Assembly: GCA_947036575.1 (NCBI GenBank)
Contig: CAMQSH010000036.1
Location: 1-14,099, forward strand
DNA from: an uncultured Brevinema sp.
Lineage (GTDB): Bacteria > Spirochaetota > Brevinematia > Brevinematales > Brevinemataceae
Length of the DNA: 14,099 nt
Direction: 5' to 3'
Shown: positions 1 to 7,162 of the stretch, one piece after another
Numbering within the stretch: position 1 is the first letter of the stretch
Layout: every line of letters begins with the position of its first letter
Translations under genes and position numbers: made by a program
The notes under the pieces: generated by a model
Database searches by the model: none
Seen by the model: the letters and a program-made list of their open reading frames with translations, nothing else
What the model was told of the DNA's origin: nothing

Positions 1-625
1 TTACTGTAGACATTCCTACAGTATCTCCACCAATTTGTTGAAAGTGACGAACTTCTGCTGGAGTCTCATATTGAGGTCCTAAAGTAGAAACATAAATACC
101 TTTTTTAATATTGTATTTTTGATGATAAGTTTCATAAGTTGTTGTATCATAAGCATTTTGCATATCTACAAATCTATCATTAGTTAAAATCCCTTCTAAT
201 GGTGTGAAAAATTGTGTTTTAATATGATCTTCTATCATCATAATATCACCAGGTATATATTCAGGATTCATTCCACCAGCAGCGTTAGTAACGATCAAAG
301 ATTTAGCTCCAAGTTCAGCCATTACCGCGACAGCAAATGCGGCTTGAAAGGCAGAATAGCCTTCATACATGTGCATACGACCTTTCAATAATGCTACTTT
401 TTTACCGTTTGATAATGTTACATAATAAATACAACTATCATGTCCTTTAACAGTAGACGAATGCATTCCTGGAATATCTTTGTAAGAGATCACTAGAGGA
501 TTTTCAAAATGATCTGCAATATGTGAAAGACCTGAGCCTAATACAACAGACACATCTACTTTATCTAGCCCCTGAGATTTTAAAAAATCTACAGCTTCCT
601 GAATAAGTTTTTTATTATATAACAT
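1..625 (-). CDS. punA: Purine nucleoside phosphorylase, trimeric (inosine/guanosine) type, 3' end beyond window
   Basis: Catalyses phosphorolysis of purine (deoxy)nucleosides to free base and (deoxy)ribose-1-phosphate, for cytoplasmic purine salvage. The visible 208 residues carry the family signatures in order: phosphate-binding VLGSGLS at 28-34, GRMHMYEGY at 82-90 (Arg and His of the phosphate site), TNAAGG at 113-118, LGPQYETPAEVR near 182-193 (purine-site Glu) and GMSTV at 204-208, where the left window edge cuts the frame. About 65 residues of a usual 270 or so are missing. The ATG at 625-623 is preceded by GGAG six bases upstream; this Shine-Dalgarno overlaps the yebC stop codon (TAGGAG), and only 9 bases separate the two genes, so translation is probably coupled to yebC. 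The motif set fits the trimeric class rather than the hexameric DeoD class. The family is certain; exact substrate preference is not. Confidence 0.93.
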   Translation of the reverse strand, partial: MLYNKKLIQEAVDFLKSQGLDKVDVSVVLGSGLSHIADHFENPLVISYKDIPGMHSSTVKGHDSCIYYVTLSNGKKVALLKGRMHMYEGYSAFQAAFAVAVMAELGAKSLIVTNAAGGMNPEYIPGDIMMIEDHIKTQFFTPLEGILTNDRFVDMQNAYDTTTYETYHQKYNIKKGIYVSTLGPQYETPAEVRHFQQIGGDTVGMSTV

Positions 626-634
626 TTTTAACTC

Positions 635-1372
635 CTACAAATTAGCCATTGTTTCTTCATCAAGATCTGCATTACTGTAGACTGCTGAAACTTCATCACT
701 ATCTTCTAAAGCGTCATATAATTTTAAGAAAGAAAGTGTTTTTTGAGAATCTAGCTCTACTTTATTTTGAGGTATTTTTGAAATTTCTGCACTAGTTGCT
801 ACATATCCAGCTTGTTTTAAAGCATCAGAAACAGCTCCATATTCTTCAAAAAGAGTATAAACCTCAACAATATTATCATAAACATTAATATCATCAGCAT
901 TTGCATTCATAGCAACTTCCATCAATGCATCCGTATCATCTGTTTCAAAAGTGAGAACTCCTTTCGTATCAAACATCCAAGACACACAGCCTGGTTCTCC
1001 CATATTACCATTAAACTTAGAAAATATTTTTCTAACTTCAGCAGAAGCTCTGTTTTTATTATCTGAAGTAACATCAATAATAATCGCTACCCCACCAGGT
1101 CCATAACCTTCATAAGAAAAAGTTTCATAAGTAACTCCCTCTAATTCACCTGTACCACGTTTAATAGCTCTTTCAATATTATCTTTTGGCATATTCGCTG
1201 CTCTGCCTTTGTCTATAGTAGCACGAAGACGAACATTCGTACTAGGATCTCCCCCACCATCGCGTGCTGCGATAATAAGATCTTTTGCAATTTTAGAGAA
1301 TAAATTCCCTCTTTTGGCATCTTGTGCACCTTTTCTGTGTTTAATATTAGCCCACTTACTATGTCCAGCCAT
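635..1372 (-). CDS. yebC: YebC/PmpR family protein (TACO1 family)
   Basis: 245 residues, the normal family length. It starts with the hallmark MAGHSKWANIKHRKG and contains NLFSKIAKDLIIAARDGGGDP, the internal NMPKDNIERAIKRGTG and YEGYGPGGVAI, all diagnostic of YebC. The frame is open for 21 more codons upstream, but that extension runs into the hairpin at 1414-1441 and lacks family sequence. The ATG at 1372 has AGAGG five bases upstream, so it is the start. Family members have been described as DNA-binding transcription regulators (PmpR) and, more recently, as ribosome-associated factors that relieve translation stalling. Which role applies here cannot be read from sequence. It is usually found beside ruvC, but here it is followed by a purine nucleoside phosphorylase gene 9 bases away, so the two probably share a transcript. 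Confidence 0.95.
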   Translation of the reverse strand: MAGHSKWANIKHRKGAQDAKRGNLFSKIAKDLIIAARDGGGDPSTNVRLRATIDKGRAANMPKDNIERAIKRGTGELEGVTYETFSYEGYGPGGVAIIIDVTSDNKNRASAEVRKIFSKFNGNMGEPGCVSWMFDTKGVLTFETDDTDALMEVAMNANADDINVYDNIVEVYTLFEEYGAVSDALKQAGYVATSAEISKIPQNKVELDSQKTLSFLKLYDALEDSDEVSAVYSNADLDEETMANL

Positions 1373-1413
1373 AAGAACCTCTTTTTTTAAAGTTTTGAAT
1401 TGAAATTTTAACA

Positions 1414-1441
1414 ATAAAGGTGACCTTTCGATCACCTTTAT
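1414..1441 (-). terminator. Hairpin between Ig-repeat gene and yebC, probable terminator
   Basis: Perfect 10-bp inverted repeat, ATAAAGGTGA at 1414-1423 and TCACCTTTAT at 1432-1441, with an 8-base loop. It lies 37 bases downstream of the stop of the gene ending at 1479 and 41 bases upstream of the yebC start. Read on the minus strand the 3' arm ends in CCTTTAT followed by TGTTAAAATTTC, a broken T-tract, so it would be a modest terminator with possible read-through into yebC. The plus-strand flank (AGATTTTTATATATTT) is slightly more T-rich, but no plus-strand gene ends here. Confidence 0.55.
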
Positions 1442-1478
1442 AGATTTTTATATATTTAACAAAATTATTATTAAATAA

Positions 1479-2747
1479 TTATTCTGTTGGATCTTCTGTA
1501 ACCATTGCATCAACTTCTGTTCCTGCAGGCACTTCTAATTCTGTAGCTACGACAGTCATTTCTTCAGTAGTGGTGGTACCATCTTCTGTTGTCACTGGCT
1601 CTGTAGTAGCTTCTTCTTCTTCTACAAGATCTTCTGTTGTTTCTTCTGGTTTTGCTATTGGATCATATTCTGTAGAAAGAACTTCACCGATATAGAGGGC
1701 ATCTCCAGTAGGTGCTAACATATCAACAACAACTTTATATTCTACTTCAATACTTTCGTTTCCAACAACATCTATTGCTTTTGCACGAACTGTAAATTCA
1801 CCAGCTTCTTTTAAATAAATTCCAATTTGCTCATTATATTGTGTAAATTCTCCATCATTAACAGCATAAAGAATTTCTGCTACTACTGTTTCTGCATCAA
1901 ATGCTTCTACAGAGATTTTATCTTTAGAAGAAATATAACGTATTCCTTCAATTTCTATAGCTTTTGCAAACACATTTACAGTGGGAGCTGTTGCATCAAC
2001 AATAAGCACTTGTGATTTTAAGGTAGAAACGTTACTAACCATATCTGTTGCTTGGTAAGAAAGACGAAAAGCCTCAGTATTAGTATAGCCTAAAGATGCA
2101 AATGTTGTGTTTGTTTCAAAACGACTCATATCTTGTCCATTTGTTGAATATTCAATAAATGCTACTCCTGTTAAATCATCAAAAGAAGTAAATGAAAATT
2201 CTGTGTTTGGTCCAACATATTCTGAACCTGCAGCTTTATAAGGCTCTGGGGTTAATACAAGATCAATAACTCTAGGAGCTGTTGCATCTAAAGTAACTGA
2301 AAAAGTTTTTGAATAAGAACTATTCCCAACTCTATCAATAAATTGATAGTTTAAAGAGTGTTCCCCTTCTGTTGAAAAAGAGATTGGGTTTTTATAAACA
2401 GCATATTCACCACCGTCAACAGATACTAAAATATCTTGTAGACCTGATTGCTCATCTATACCTTGCACTTCAAAACGTGCCATAGGTGATGCAAATAAAG
2501 TTTCTCCATTTGTAATAGTATATCCAACTGTTTCCACATATAAAGGTTTAGCATTAGTAGCGACTACCTCCGTTGTTGCTTCTGCAATTGTCTCACCAGT
2601 TGTTAATTCATTAGTAACTACCCCATCAGTAACTACCTCATTAGTAGTAGCAAGAGTTTCTTCTCCCACCTCAGTTGTAACAGCTTCTTGTGCATTCATC
2701 ATTGTTGTCACTAATAATAGTGATGCAATTAATAATCTTTGTTTCAT
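1479..2747 (-). CDS. Secreted Ig-like / OmpL47-type repeat protein with Thr/Glu-rich tails
   Basis: 422 residues. An N-terminal signal peptide (about 1-19, MKQRLLIASLL core, cleavage after MMNA) predicts export; there is no lipobox Cys. Residues 20-65 form a low-complexity Thr/Val/Glu linker. Three beta-rich repeats of about 95 residues follow (about 68-158, 159-255, 256-347), bounded by LDATAPR, VDATAPT and VDMLAPT. Repeat 1 has the pattern SVDGGEYAVYKNPISFS..EGEHSL.Y.F.DRVGN, which resembles OmpL47-type domains of spirochaete surface proteins; repeat 3 repeats it as VNDGEFTQYNEQI...EAGEFTVRAKAIDVVGN. Residues 365-422 are an acidic Thr/Glu-rich tail with no membrane anchor. The ATG has GAGG seven bases upstream. 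It lies 54 bases after cheW and may be cotranscribed. A periplasmic or surface structural role is inferred; no enzyme motif is present. Confidence 0.75.
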   Translation of the reverse strand: MKQRLLIASLLLVTTMMNAQEAVTTEVGEETLATTNEVVTDGVVTNELTTGETIAEATTEVVATNAKPLYVETVGYTITNGETLFASPMARFEVQGIDEQSGLQDILVSVDGGEYAVYKNPISFSTEGEHSLNYQFIDRVGNSSYSKTFSVTLDATAPRVIDLVLTPEPYKAAGSEYVGPNTEFSFTSFDDLTGVAFIEYSTNGQDMSRFETNTTFASLGYTNTEAFRLSYQATDMVSNVSTLKSQVLIVDATAPTVNVFAKAIEIEGIRYISSKDKISVEAFDAETVVAEILYAVNDGEFTQYNEQIGIYLKEAGEFTVRAKAIDVVGNESIEVEYKVVVDMLAPTGDALYIGEVLSTEYDPIAKPEETTEDLVEEEEATTEPVTTEDGTTTTEEMTVVATELEVPAGTEVDAMVTEDPTE

Positions 2748-2801
2748 TAGTTTTCCTCTTATATAACAATATCCTCTCCGTGATATGGTTATGTGTATTT
2801 G

Positions 2802-3323
2802 TTATTTTTCTTGATTTAATTTTTCCGTTAATAATTGTGTTTCATCTCTTTCTAAAATGAATTTTGGAGTTAACACAGTATAAAACTCATCATTAATTTG
2901 TAAGATTCCACCTATCATTTGATGACTAGTAAACTTACCAATTCCTTCAGCACTCTGAACCTGATTTTCATCTATTGTAAGAATTTTATCAAGAGCATCC
3001 ACCAGTAATCCTATTGTAATTGTTTCAATTTTAACAACAATTAACTTTAAAGGCTTTTTATTATTAGCATCTTTAATAATATTGCTTTGATTATTAATAT
3101 TTAATCTATCAAAAGAAGAGTTTGTGTTATCTATTTCAGCAAGTCTTTTATCAATTGATAACAGAGGAATTATTTTCCCTCTCAAATTCATAACACCTTC
3201 AACAAAAGTAGGAAAATTAGGCATAGATGTAATAGAAATTTCTCTGATAACTTCTTGAACTTCCATAATATCAATACAATAAAAAGATTTTCCGATCTTA
3301 AATGTAACAAATTGTTTTTCCAT
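2802..3323 (-). CDS. cheW: CheW-like chemotaxis coupling protein
   Basis: Cytoplasmic adaptor that links methyl-accepting chemoreceptors to the CheA kinase. At 173 residues it is a single CheW domain: QFVTFKIGKSFYCIDIMEVQEVI at the N-terminus, the conserved FVEGVMNLRGKIIPL around 40-54 (NLRG at 46-49), and the second half IGLLVDALDKILTI ... MIGGILQINDEFYTVL. Residues about 62-91 form an Asn/Ser/Asp-rich insert between the two half-domains that is longer than usual. The longest open frame begins 12 codons upstream, but the ATG at 3323 is preceded by AGGGGA with seven bases of spacing and gives the normal CheW N-terminus. It has its own sigma-70-like promoter at 3361-3389. No other chemotaxis gene is in the window, so it may serve a particular receptor set or be a stand-alone copy. 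Confidence 0.92.
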   Translation of the reverse strand: MEKQFVTFKIGKSFYCIDIMEVQEVIREISITSMPNFPTFVEGVMNLRGKIIPLLSIDKRLAEIDNTNSSFDRLNINNQSNIIKDANNKKPLKLIVVKIETITIGLLVDALDKILTIDENQVQSAEGIGKFTSHQMIGGILQINDEFYTVLTPKFILERDETQLLTEKLNQEK

Positions 3324-3344
3324 AGGAAATCCCCTATATGTAAT

Positions 3345-3376
3345 AAAACAGATATACAATATTATATATCTGTTTT
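3345..3376. repeat. Perfect 12-bp inverted repeat over the cheW promoter
   Basis: Left arm AAAACAGATATA (3345-3356) and right arm TATATCTGTTTT (3365-3376) are exact reverse complements around an 8-base centre. On the minus strand the 3' arm ends in CTGTTTTATTA, so as RNA it could terminate the gene ending at 3414. As DNA it covers the -10 box and expected start point of the cheW promoter, the position of an operator. Both readings are possible. Confidence 0.7.
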
Positions 3377-3389
3377 AAAAAAAATGCAA
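3361..3389 (-). promoter_or_regulatory. Sigma-70-like promoter of cheW
   Basis: On the minus strand, TTGCAT (3389-3384) and TATAAT (3366-3361) are separated by exactly 17 bases. The -10 is a perfect consensus. Transcription would begin near 3354, leaving a leader of about 30 bases with the AGGGGA ribosome site before the ATG at 3323. The -10 lies inside the inverted repeat at 3345-3376. Confidence 0.6.
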
Positions 3390-3413
3390 GTACTGTAAGT
3401 GTTTTTTATTATA

Positions 3414-4853
3414 TTATTCATAAAAATTTAAAATAATAATATCCCGACGTCCTACATTATCTTCTTTATTCATTAAATAAAAACTCCAGTCCATTTTTTT
3501 TAGAGACATTAACAGTTGATTTTCTACAGCAAAATCTATTATGTTAAAATCTTTTATAAAAGCTGGGTTTTGTAGAATCATCTGTCCACCAATAGATTTG
3601 TTGTTAATAAATCTTCTAAAAGATACAGGTAATGTCTGTAAAAATCCAGATCGAGATTGATAGATATTTTCAACCAAGAGAGCTAAACTAGCTTCATCAG
3701 AAGAGATAATTAAATGATCCTCAACTATGCCTACCCATAAAGTAATATCATTAAATTTCCACCCATAAAATTGTTGCGTAAACATATTTTTATAAGCTAT
3801 TTTCGCACCCTTAGATTTTGTCATACGAACTATTTCTTTAATATTTTCTGATAAAATTTTCTTATTATAGATTTCAGAGCTTATAGTAAAATTTAATATT
3901 TTTTTATCAAGATTAAATGCTCTTATAATATAAGAAAATCGTCCTTTTAAATAAGGCAGAATATTTTCTTGTATATTAATACCACCATCTTTTAAATTGT
4001 TGATAATAGATTTTATTGATAAATAATCAGCTCTATCAATTTCTTGTAACATTTTTAAAAAACTACTTAGATCTACATAAGTATGACCCACTATTCCAGG
4101 TTCTCCTGACTCAAAATCTAATAAGGTCATTTTTTGAATATTTTTAACTTTTGTACTATTTATTAATTCTTGATTGATTTTAGGATCATCATAAAAAGAA
4201 AATAAATCCAAAGTCATATTATTGCCACTAATATCAAAAGTCCCAGCAACTCTATCTCCCATTGTTATAAAAGAAGATGATGATTTTGGGATTTTATCTT
4301 TAATATAGATTGAATCCATCCATAATAAGCTTTTATTCCAATCTAATTTTAGATTTTTCACTATTTTTTGATATTCTTCTAATTTTTGTAGACCTTGAAA
4401 ATTATAATATTCTAAGATTTCTTTTGATCCTGAAAAAATAACATAATTCTCTTCAATTCTATAAGGTATAGGAGTTGGTAAATTATCAAGCATCGTCTTT
4501 AAGAGAATTTCATTTTTTATTGTAAATACAGCATAACCTACATTCTTTTTAAGGTGGACATAAGCAAATCCCTTATCATAGTTTATACCTAGAGATTCAG
4601 CACCTTCTTTTTCAAAAACATTCACAAGCATTCTTTCTTGCAGTTTAAATCGCAATCTTGCTAAAGTATTAGAATATTCTGCACCTTTAGTCTTGTTTAA
4701 AATAAATCGCCATGTATCTGTTCCTGCCTTTATATTTGGGAAATAAATCACTAAAGAACCATCCAAAATATAAGGAGCAATCCCCTCATTTGAAAATGCT
4801 GGAATTGTGGAAATAAACATAAATAAAATTAATAAAAATTTCTTTTTTAACAA
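3414..4853 (-). CDS. Secreted protein of unknown function, DUF3352-like layout
   Basis: 479 residues from a TTG start. The first 21 residues are a clean signal peptide (LKKKF, then LLILFMFIS, cleavage after AFS), with no lipobox Cys and no later membrane span, so it is probably periplasmic. The frame stays open 14 codons further to an ATG at 4895. That ATG has no ribosome site, puts charged residues before the signal peptide and lies inside the promoter; the TTG has GGAGG six bases upstream. The body has repeated alpha/beta stretches of the kind ILDGSLVIYFPNI, GYAVFTIKNEILLKTML, ILPYLKGRFSYII and VEDHLIISSDEASLALL. These resemble the layout of DUF3352-type proteins (paired lobes, each opening with a substrate-like strand and holding a GxFxY motif), but this is a weak, by-eye likeness. 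No catalytic motif is seen. It is transcribed divergently from the ABC exporter gene. Confidence 0.75.
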   Translation of the reverse strand: MLKKKFLLILFMFISTIPAFSNEGIAPYILDGSLVIYFPNIKAGTDTWRFILNKTKGAEYSNTLARLRFKLQERMLVNVFEKEGAESLGINYDKGFAYVHLKKNVGYAVFTIKNEILLKTMLDNLPTPIPYRIEENYVIFSGSKEILEYYNFQGLQKLEEYQKIVKNLKLDWNKSLLWMDSIYIKDKIPKSSSSFITMGDRVAGTFDISGNNMTLDLFSFYDDPKINQELINSTKVKNIQKMTLLDFESGEPGIVGHTYVDLSSFLKMLQEIDRADYLSIKSIINNLKDGGINIQENILPYLKGRFSYIIRAFNLDKKILNFTISSEIYNKKILSENIKEIVRMTKSKGAKIAYKNMFTQQFYGWKFNDITLWVGIVEDHLIISSDEASLALLVENIYQSRSGFLQTLPVSFRRFINNKSIGGQMILQNPAFIKDFNIIDFAVENQLLMSLKKMDWSFYLMNKEDNVGRRDIIILNFYE

Positions 4854-4859
4854 AGGAAA

Positions 4860-4864
4860 CCTCC
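4860..4864 (-). promoter_or_regulatory. Shine-Dalgarno site that fixes a TTG start
   Basis: GGAGG on the minus strand, six bases before the TTG at 4853-4851. It decides against the upstream ATG at 4895, which has no comparable site. Confidence 0.75.
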
Positions 4865-4882
4865 CTCTACTTTTTAAACGAT

Positions 4883-4911
4883 ATAATACTATCATTTATC
4901 GGATTTAACAA
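4883..4911 (-). promoter_or_regulatory. Sigma-70-like promoter of the secreted-protein gene
   Basis: TTGTTA (4911-4906), 17-base spacer, TATTAT (4888-4883), read on the minus strand. The start point would be near 4876, about 23 bases before the TTG start. The alternative ATG at 4893-4895 falls inside this promoter, which supports the TTG. Confidence 0.55.
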
Positions 4912-4954
4912 AATGTTCATTAATATTATTTATGTTTATCTATGTATCTTTTTA

Positions 4955-4983
4955 TTGCAAAATTCCTTATTAAATTGTATCAT
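4955..4983 (+). promoter_or_regulatory. Sigma-70-like promoter of the ABC/ParB-like/peptidase operon
   Basis: TTGCAA (4955-4960), 17-base spacer, TATCAT (4978-4983). Transcription would start near 4990, about 33 bases before the TTG start at 5023. Its -35 is about 43 bases from the -35 of the divergent promoter at 4883-4911, so a regulator bound between them could affect both. Confidence 0.5.
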
Positions 4984-5022
4984 TTAAAGATGTTTATTAT
5001 TATTAAATGAGGAGCGTTCATT

Positions 5023-6741
5023 TTGAAAACACCTACTCAACGATTGTTCTCGTTATTAAAAGAATATAAAGGCTTAGTTTTTATCTCTTGTATTGCAGCA
5101 GTACTATTTGTCATGGGGCGTACTGGGGTATCTTTATTTATTGGGGAGTTTATCAATGATATTTTTATTGCTCAAAATTATTCTTCCCTGAATATAAAAC
5201 AGGTATTAGTACTGTTTGCTTTTGGATTTTTATGGTCTGGAGCTCAGTATACTATGTATTTATTTTCGGGGAAACTTGCTATTCGTATTTCTCATCAACT
5301 TCGAGAAAGAATTTATAAAAAAATAATTAAGCTTCCTATGTCCTACTATCATCAAAATTCTAGCTCTAATCTATTATCCATTACTTCAAATGATATTACT
5401 TTGGTAGAAAGTTTTTTAATGACTATTATGGTACAATTATTAGCTCAACCACTGACTGTTATTGTTATTGTATCTGCAATGTTTACTATTAATTGGCAAT
5501 TATCCCTATATTTTTTAATATTAGGTCCTATTATTGGAGTGTTTTTAGGCCTTGTTGGTGCTAAAATTCAAAAAATTGGTTCAAATATGCAAGAAAATGT
5601 AGCTCAAATAACCAAAGTATTTTCTGAAACAATGAGACATATTCAGATTATTAAAGGATTTAACTTTGAAAAAGTAGAAATTGATAATTTTAAAAATAAA
5701 AACAATCTTCAATTATCTTTATCCGATCAAGAAATCAAAATACGTTTAGTTGCGCTTCCTATGTCTGATTTTTTAGGTATTACAGCTATCATTTTAATTT
5801 TATCTCTTGGTGCTGTTGGAATACAATTAGGCATAGCAACTGCAAGTGATGTTACCAAATTTGTTGCCATGGCTATTATTTTATCAGAGCCTATTTCCTC
5901 ATCGAATCAACTTATATTAATAGTGAAAAAGCTTGGTCCTTCTGCTAAAAGAATATTTGATATTATAGATACAGAAGAAGAGACAGATACTCATATTAAA
6001 AAATTCGATCATATCAAAGGAGATATTACTTTTAAAGATGTTTCTTTTTCTTATAATAAAGATCAAGTTGTTCTAAAAAATATTTCTTTAGAAATAAAAG
6101 CAAAAGAAACAATCGCCTTAGTTGGATATAGTGGCTCAGGAAAAAGCTCTTTAATTTCTCTTATTCCCAAATTTTATGTGCCTAATACAGGAGAGGTGTT
6201 GATAGATGGTCAGAATACTTTAGACTATAACTTATCTTCTATCAGACAAAATATATCTATTGTTTCTCAAGATACCAGTTTATTCAGTGATACTATCTAT
6301 AATAATATCAAATTGTCGAAGCCTGAGGCTACAATGGAGGAGATTATCACCGCAGCAAAAATAGCAAATGCCCATGAATTTATTTCTCTGCATACAGAAG
6401 GGTATCATCGCTATGTAGGTGATCAAGGAAACAATCTTTCTGTAGGGGAACGCCAACGTATTATTTTAGCAAGAGCAATTCTACGAAATCCAGCTATTCT
6501 TATTTTAGATGAACCAACAAGTTCCTTGGATGCTGATTCTGAATCAAAAATAACAAAAGCTTTAGAAAATATTTATGGACAACAAACAACGATTATTATT
6601 GCTCATAAATTAGCTACTATTGAAAATGCTGATAAAATAGTTGTTATGAAAGAAGGTGAAGTGTTAGAAATTGGTTCTCATAATGAACTAATTACTCTCG
6701 ATAGTTACTATAACAAATTATATCACGCTCAAAATTTATAA
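5023..6741 (+). CDS. Half-size ABC exporter, MsbA-like (membrane domain fused to ATPase)
   Basis: 572 residues, the usual length for a homodimeric type IV (ABCB/MsbA-like) exporter. The membrane domain has about six hydrophobic segments (near 17-35, 58-80, 131-155, 160-180, 247-270, 278-297). The ATPase domain has Walker A GYSGSGKSS (368-376), Q-loop Q416 in SQDTSLF, signature LSVGERQR (472-479), Walker B AILILDEPTS (491-500), D-loop SLDA and switch His527 in IIAHK. All catalytic residues are intact, so it should be an active exporter in the inner membrane. The start is TTG, with GAGGAG eight bases upstream; the nearby ATG at 5007 is out of frame. The substrate is unknown: family members flip lipid A-type lipids, lipids, drugs or peptides. 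The next gene starts 23 bases later, so it probably leads an operon that ends with a secreted peptidase. Confidence 0.93.
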   Translation: MKTPTQRLFSLLKEYKGLVFISCIAAVLFVMGRTGVSLFIGEFINDIFIAQNYSSLNIKQVLVLFAFGFLWSGAQYTMYLFSGKLAIRISHQLRERIYKKIIKLPMSYYHQNSSSNLLSITSNDITLVESFLMTIMVQLLAQPLTVIVIVSAMFTINWQLSLYFLILGPIIGVFLGLVGAKIQKIGSNMQENVAQITKVFSETMRHIQIIKGFNFEKVEIDNFKNKNNLQLSLSDQEIKIRLVALPMSDFLGITAIILILSLGAVGIQLGIATASDVTKFVAMAIILSEPISSSNQLILIVKKLGPSAKRIFDIIDTEEETDTHIKKFDHIKGDITFKDVSFSYNKDQVVLKNISLEIKAKETIALVGYSGSGKSSLISLIPKFYVPNTGEVLIDGQNTLDYNLSSIRQNISIVSQDTSLFSDTIYNNIKLSKPEATMEEIITAAKIANAHEFISLHTEGYHRYVGDQGNNLSVGERQRIILARAILRNPAILILDEPTSSLDADSESKITKALENIYGQQTTIIIAHKLATIENADKIVVMKEGEVLEIGSHNELITLDSYYNKLYHAQNL

Positions 6742-6764
6742 TAATTAATAAGAAGGAGAAACTC

Positions 6765-7151
6765 ATGAAAATAAATGATATTATCATTAAAGAACGTATT
6801 AGAAAAGATCTTGGTGATCTTTCACTACTTAAAAAAAGTATAGAAAAATATGGTCTTTTACATCCTATTATTATCAATAAAAACAATCAACTCGTATCTG
6901 GGGAACGTAGACTTACTGCTGCTAAAGAATTAGGTTGGGAAGAAATTGATGTTGTCATAAAAGAATTATCTTATAAAGAAGCACTAAATATTGAATTAAC
7001 AGAAAATACTACCAGAAAAGACTTTGATAATCCTGAATTAGCTCATGGGCTTAAAAAACATCAACGAATTTACAGTAAAAATATATTTATTAAAATATCT
7101 GTGTTTTTTCAACAGCTATTTGAAAAAATATTTCCTAAGAAATCTAAATAG
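6765..7151 (+). CDS. Minimal ParB-like N-domain protein with amphipathic C-terminus
   Basis: 128 residues. Residues 1-90 match the ParB/Spo0J N-terminal (sulfiredoxin-like) domain: HPIIINKNNQLVSGERRL at 33-50 with GERR at 46-49 (box II), and ELTENTTRKDF at 77-87, matching the ENxxRxDL box. In true ParB these two boxes bind CTP. The ParB helix-turn-helix and C-terminal dimer domain are absent; canonical ParB is about 250-300 residues. Instead, residues about 104-124 (IFIKISVFFQQLFEKIF) form a hydrophobic, amphipathic-looking stretch followed by PKKSK, which could bind membrane. No other frame continues a ParB-like sequence, so it is not obviously frameshifted. The ATG has AGGAG six to seven bases upstream. 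It sits between an ABC exporter gene (23 bases) and a secreted-peptidase gene (11 bases), with no parA nearby, so chromosome partitioning is unlikely to be its role. The actual function is unknown. Confidence 0.85.
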   Translation: MKINDIIIKERIRKDLGDLSLLKKSIEKYGLLHPIIINKNNQLVSGERRLTAAKELGWEEIDVVIKELSYKEALNIELTENTTRKDFDNPELAHGLKKHQRIYSKNIFIKISVFFQQLFEKIFPKKSK

Positions 7152-7162
7152 AAGGAGGGGTT

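Noticed and set aside
1386..1414. Possible yebC promoter, TTGTTA-N17-TTTAAA on the minus strand
   Set aside because: The -10 is poor and transcription would begin near 1379, inside the Shine-Dalgarno.
1373..1435. 21-codon N-terminal extension of yebC
   Set aside because: It runs through the hairpin, has no ribosome site and precedes the universal family start MAGHSKW, which has its own AGAGG.
2765..2800. Weak hairpin (ATATC/GATAT) between cheW and the Ig-repeat gene
   Set aside because: Only 5 bp of AT-rich stem and no T-tract; not a credible terminator.
3324..3359. 12-codon N-terminal extension of cheW
   Set aside because: It lies over the palindrome and the predicted transcript start; the ATG at 3323 has a good ribosome site and the normal CheW beginning.
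6692..6886. Minus-strand open frame across the ABC/ParB-like junction
   Set aside because: It overlaps two well-supported genes, has no ribosome site and looks like an AT-rich shadow frame.
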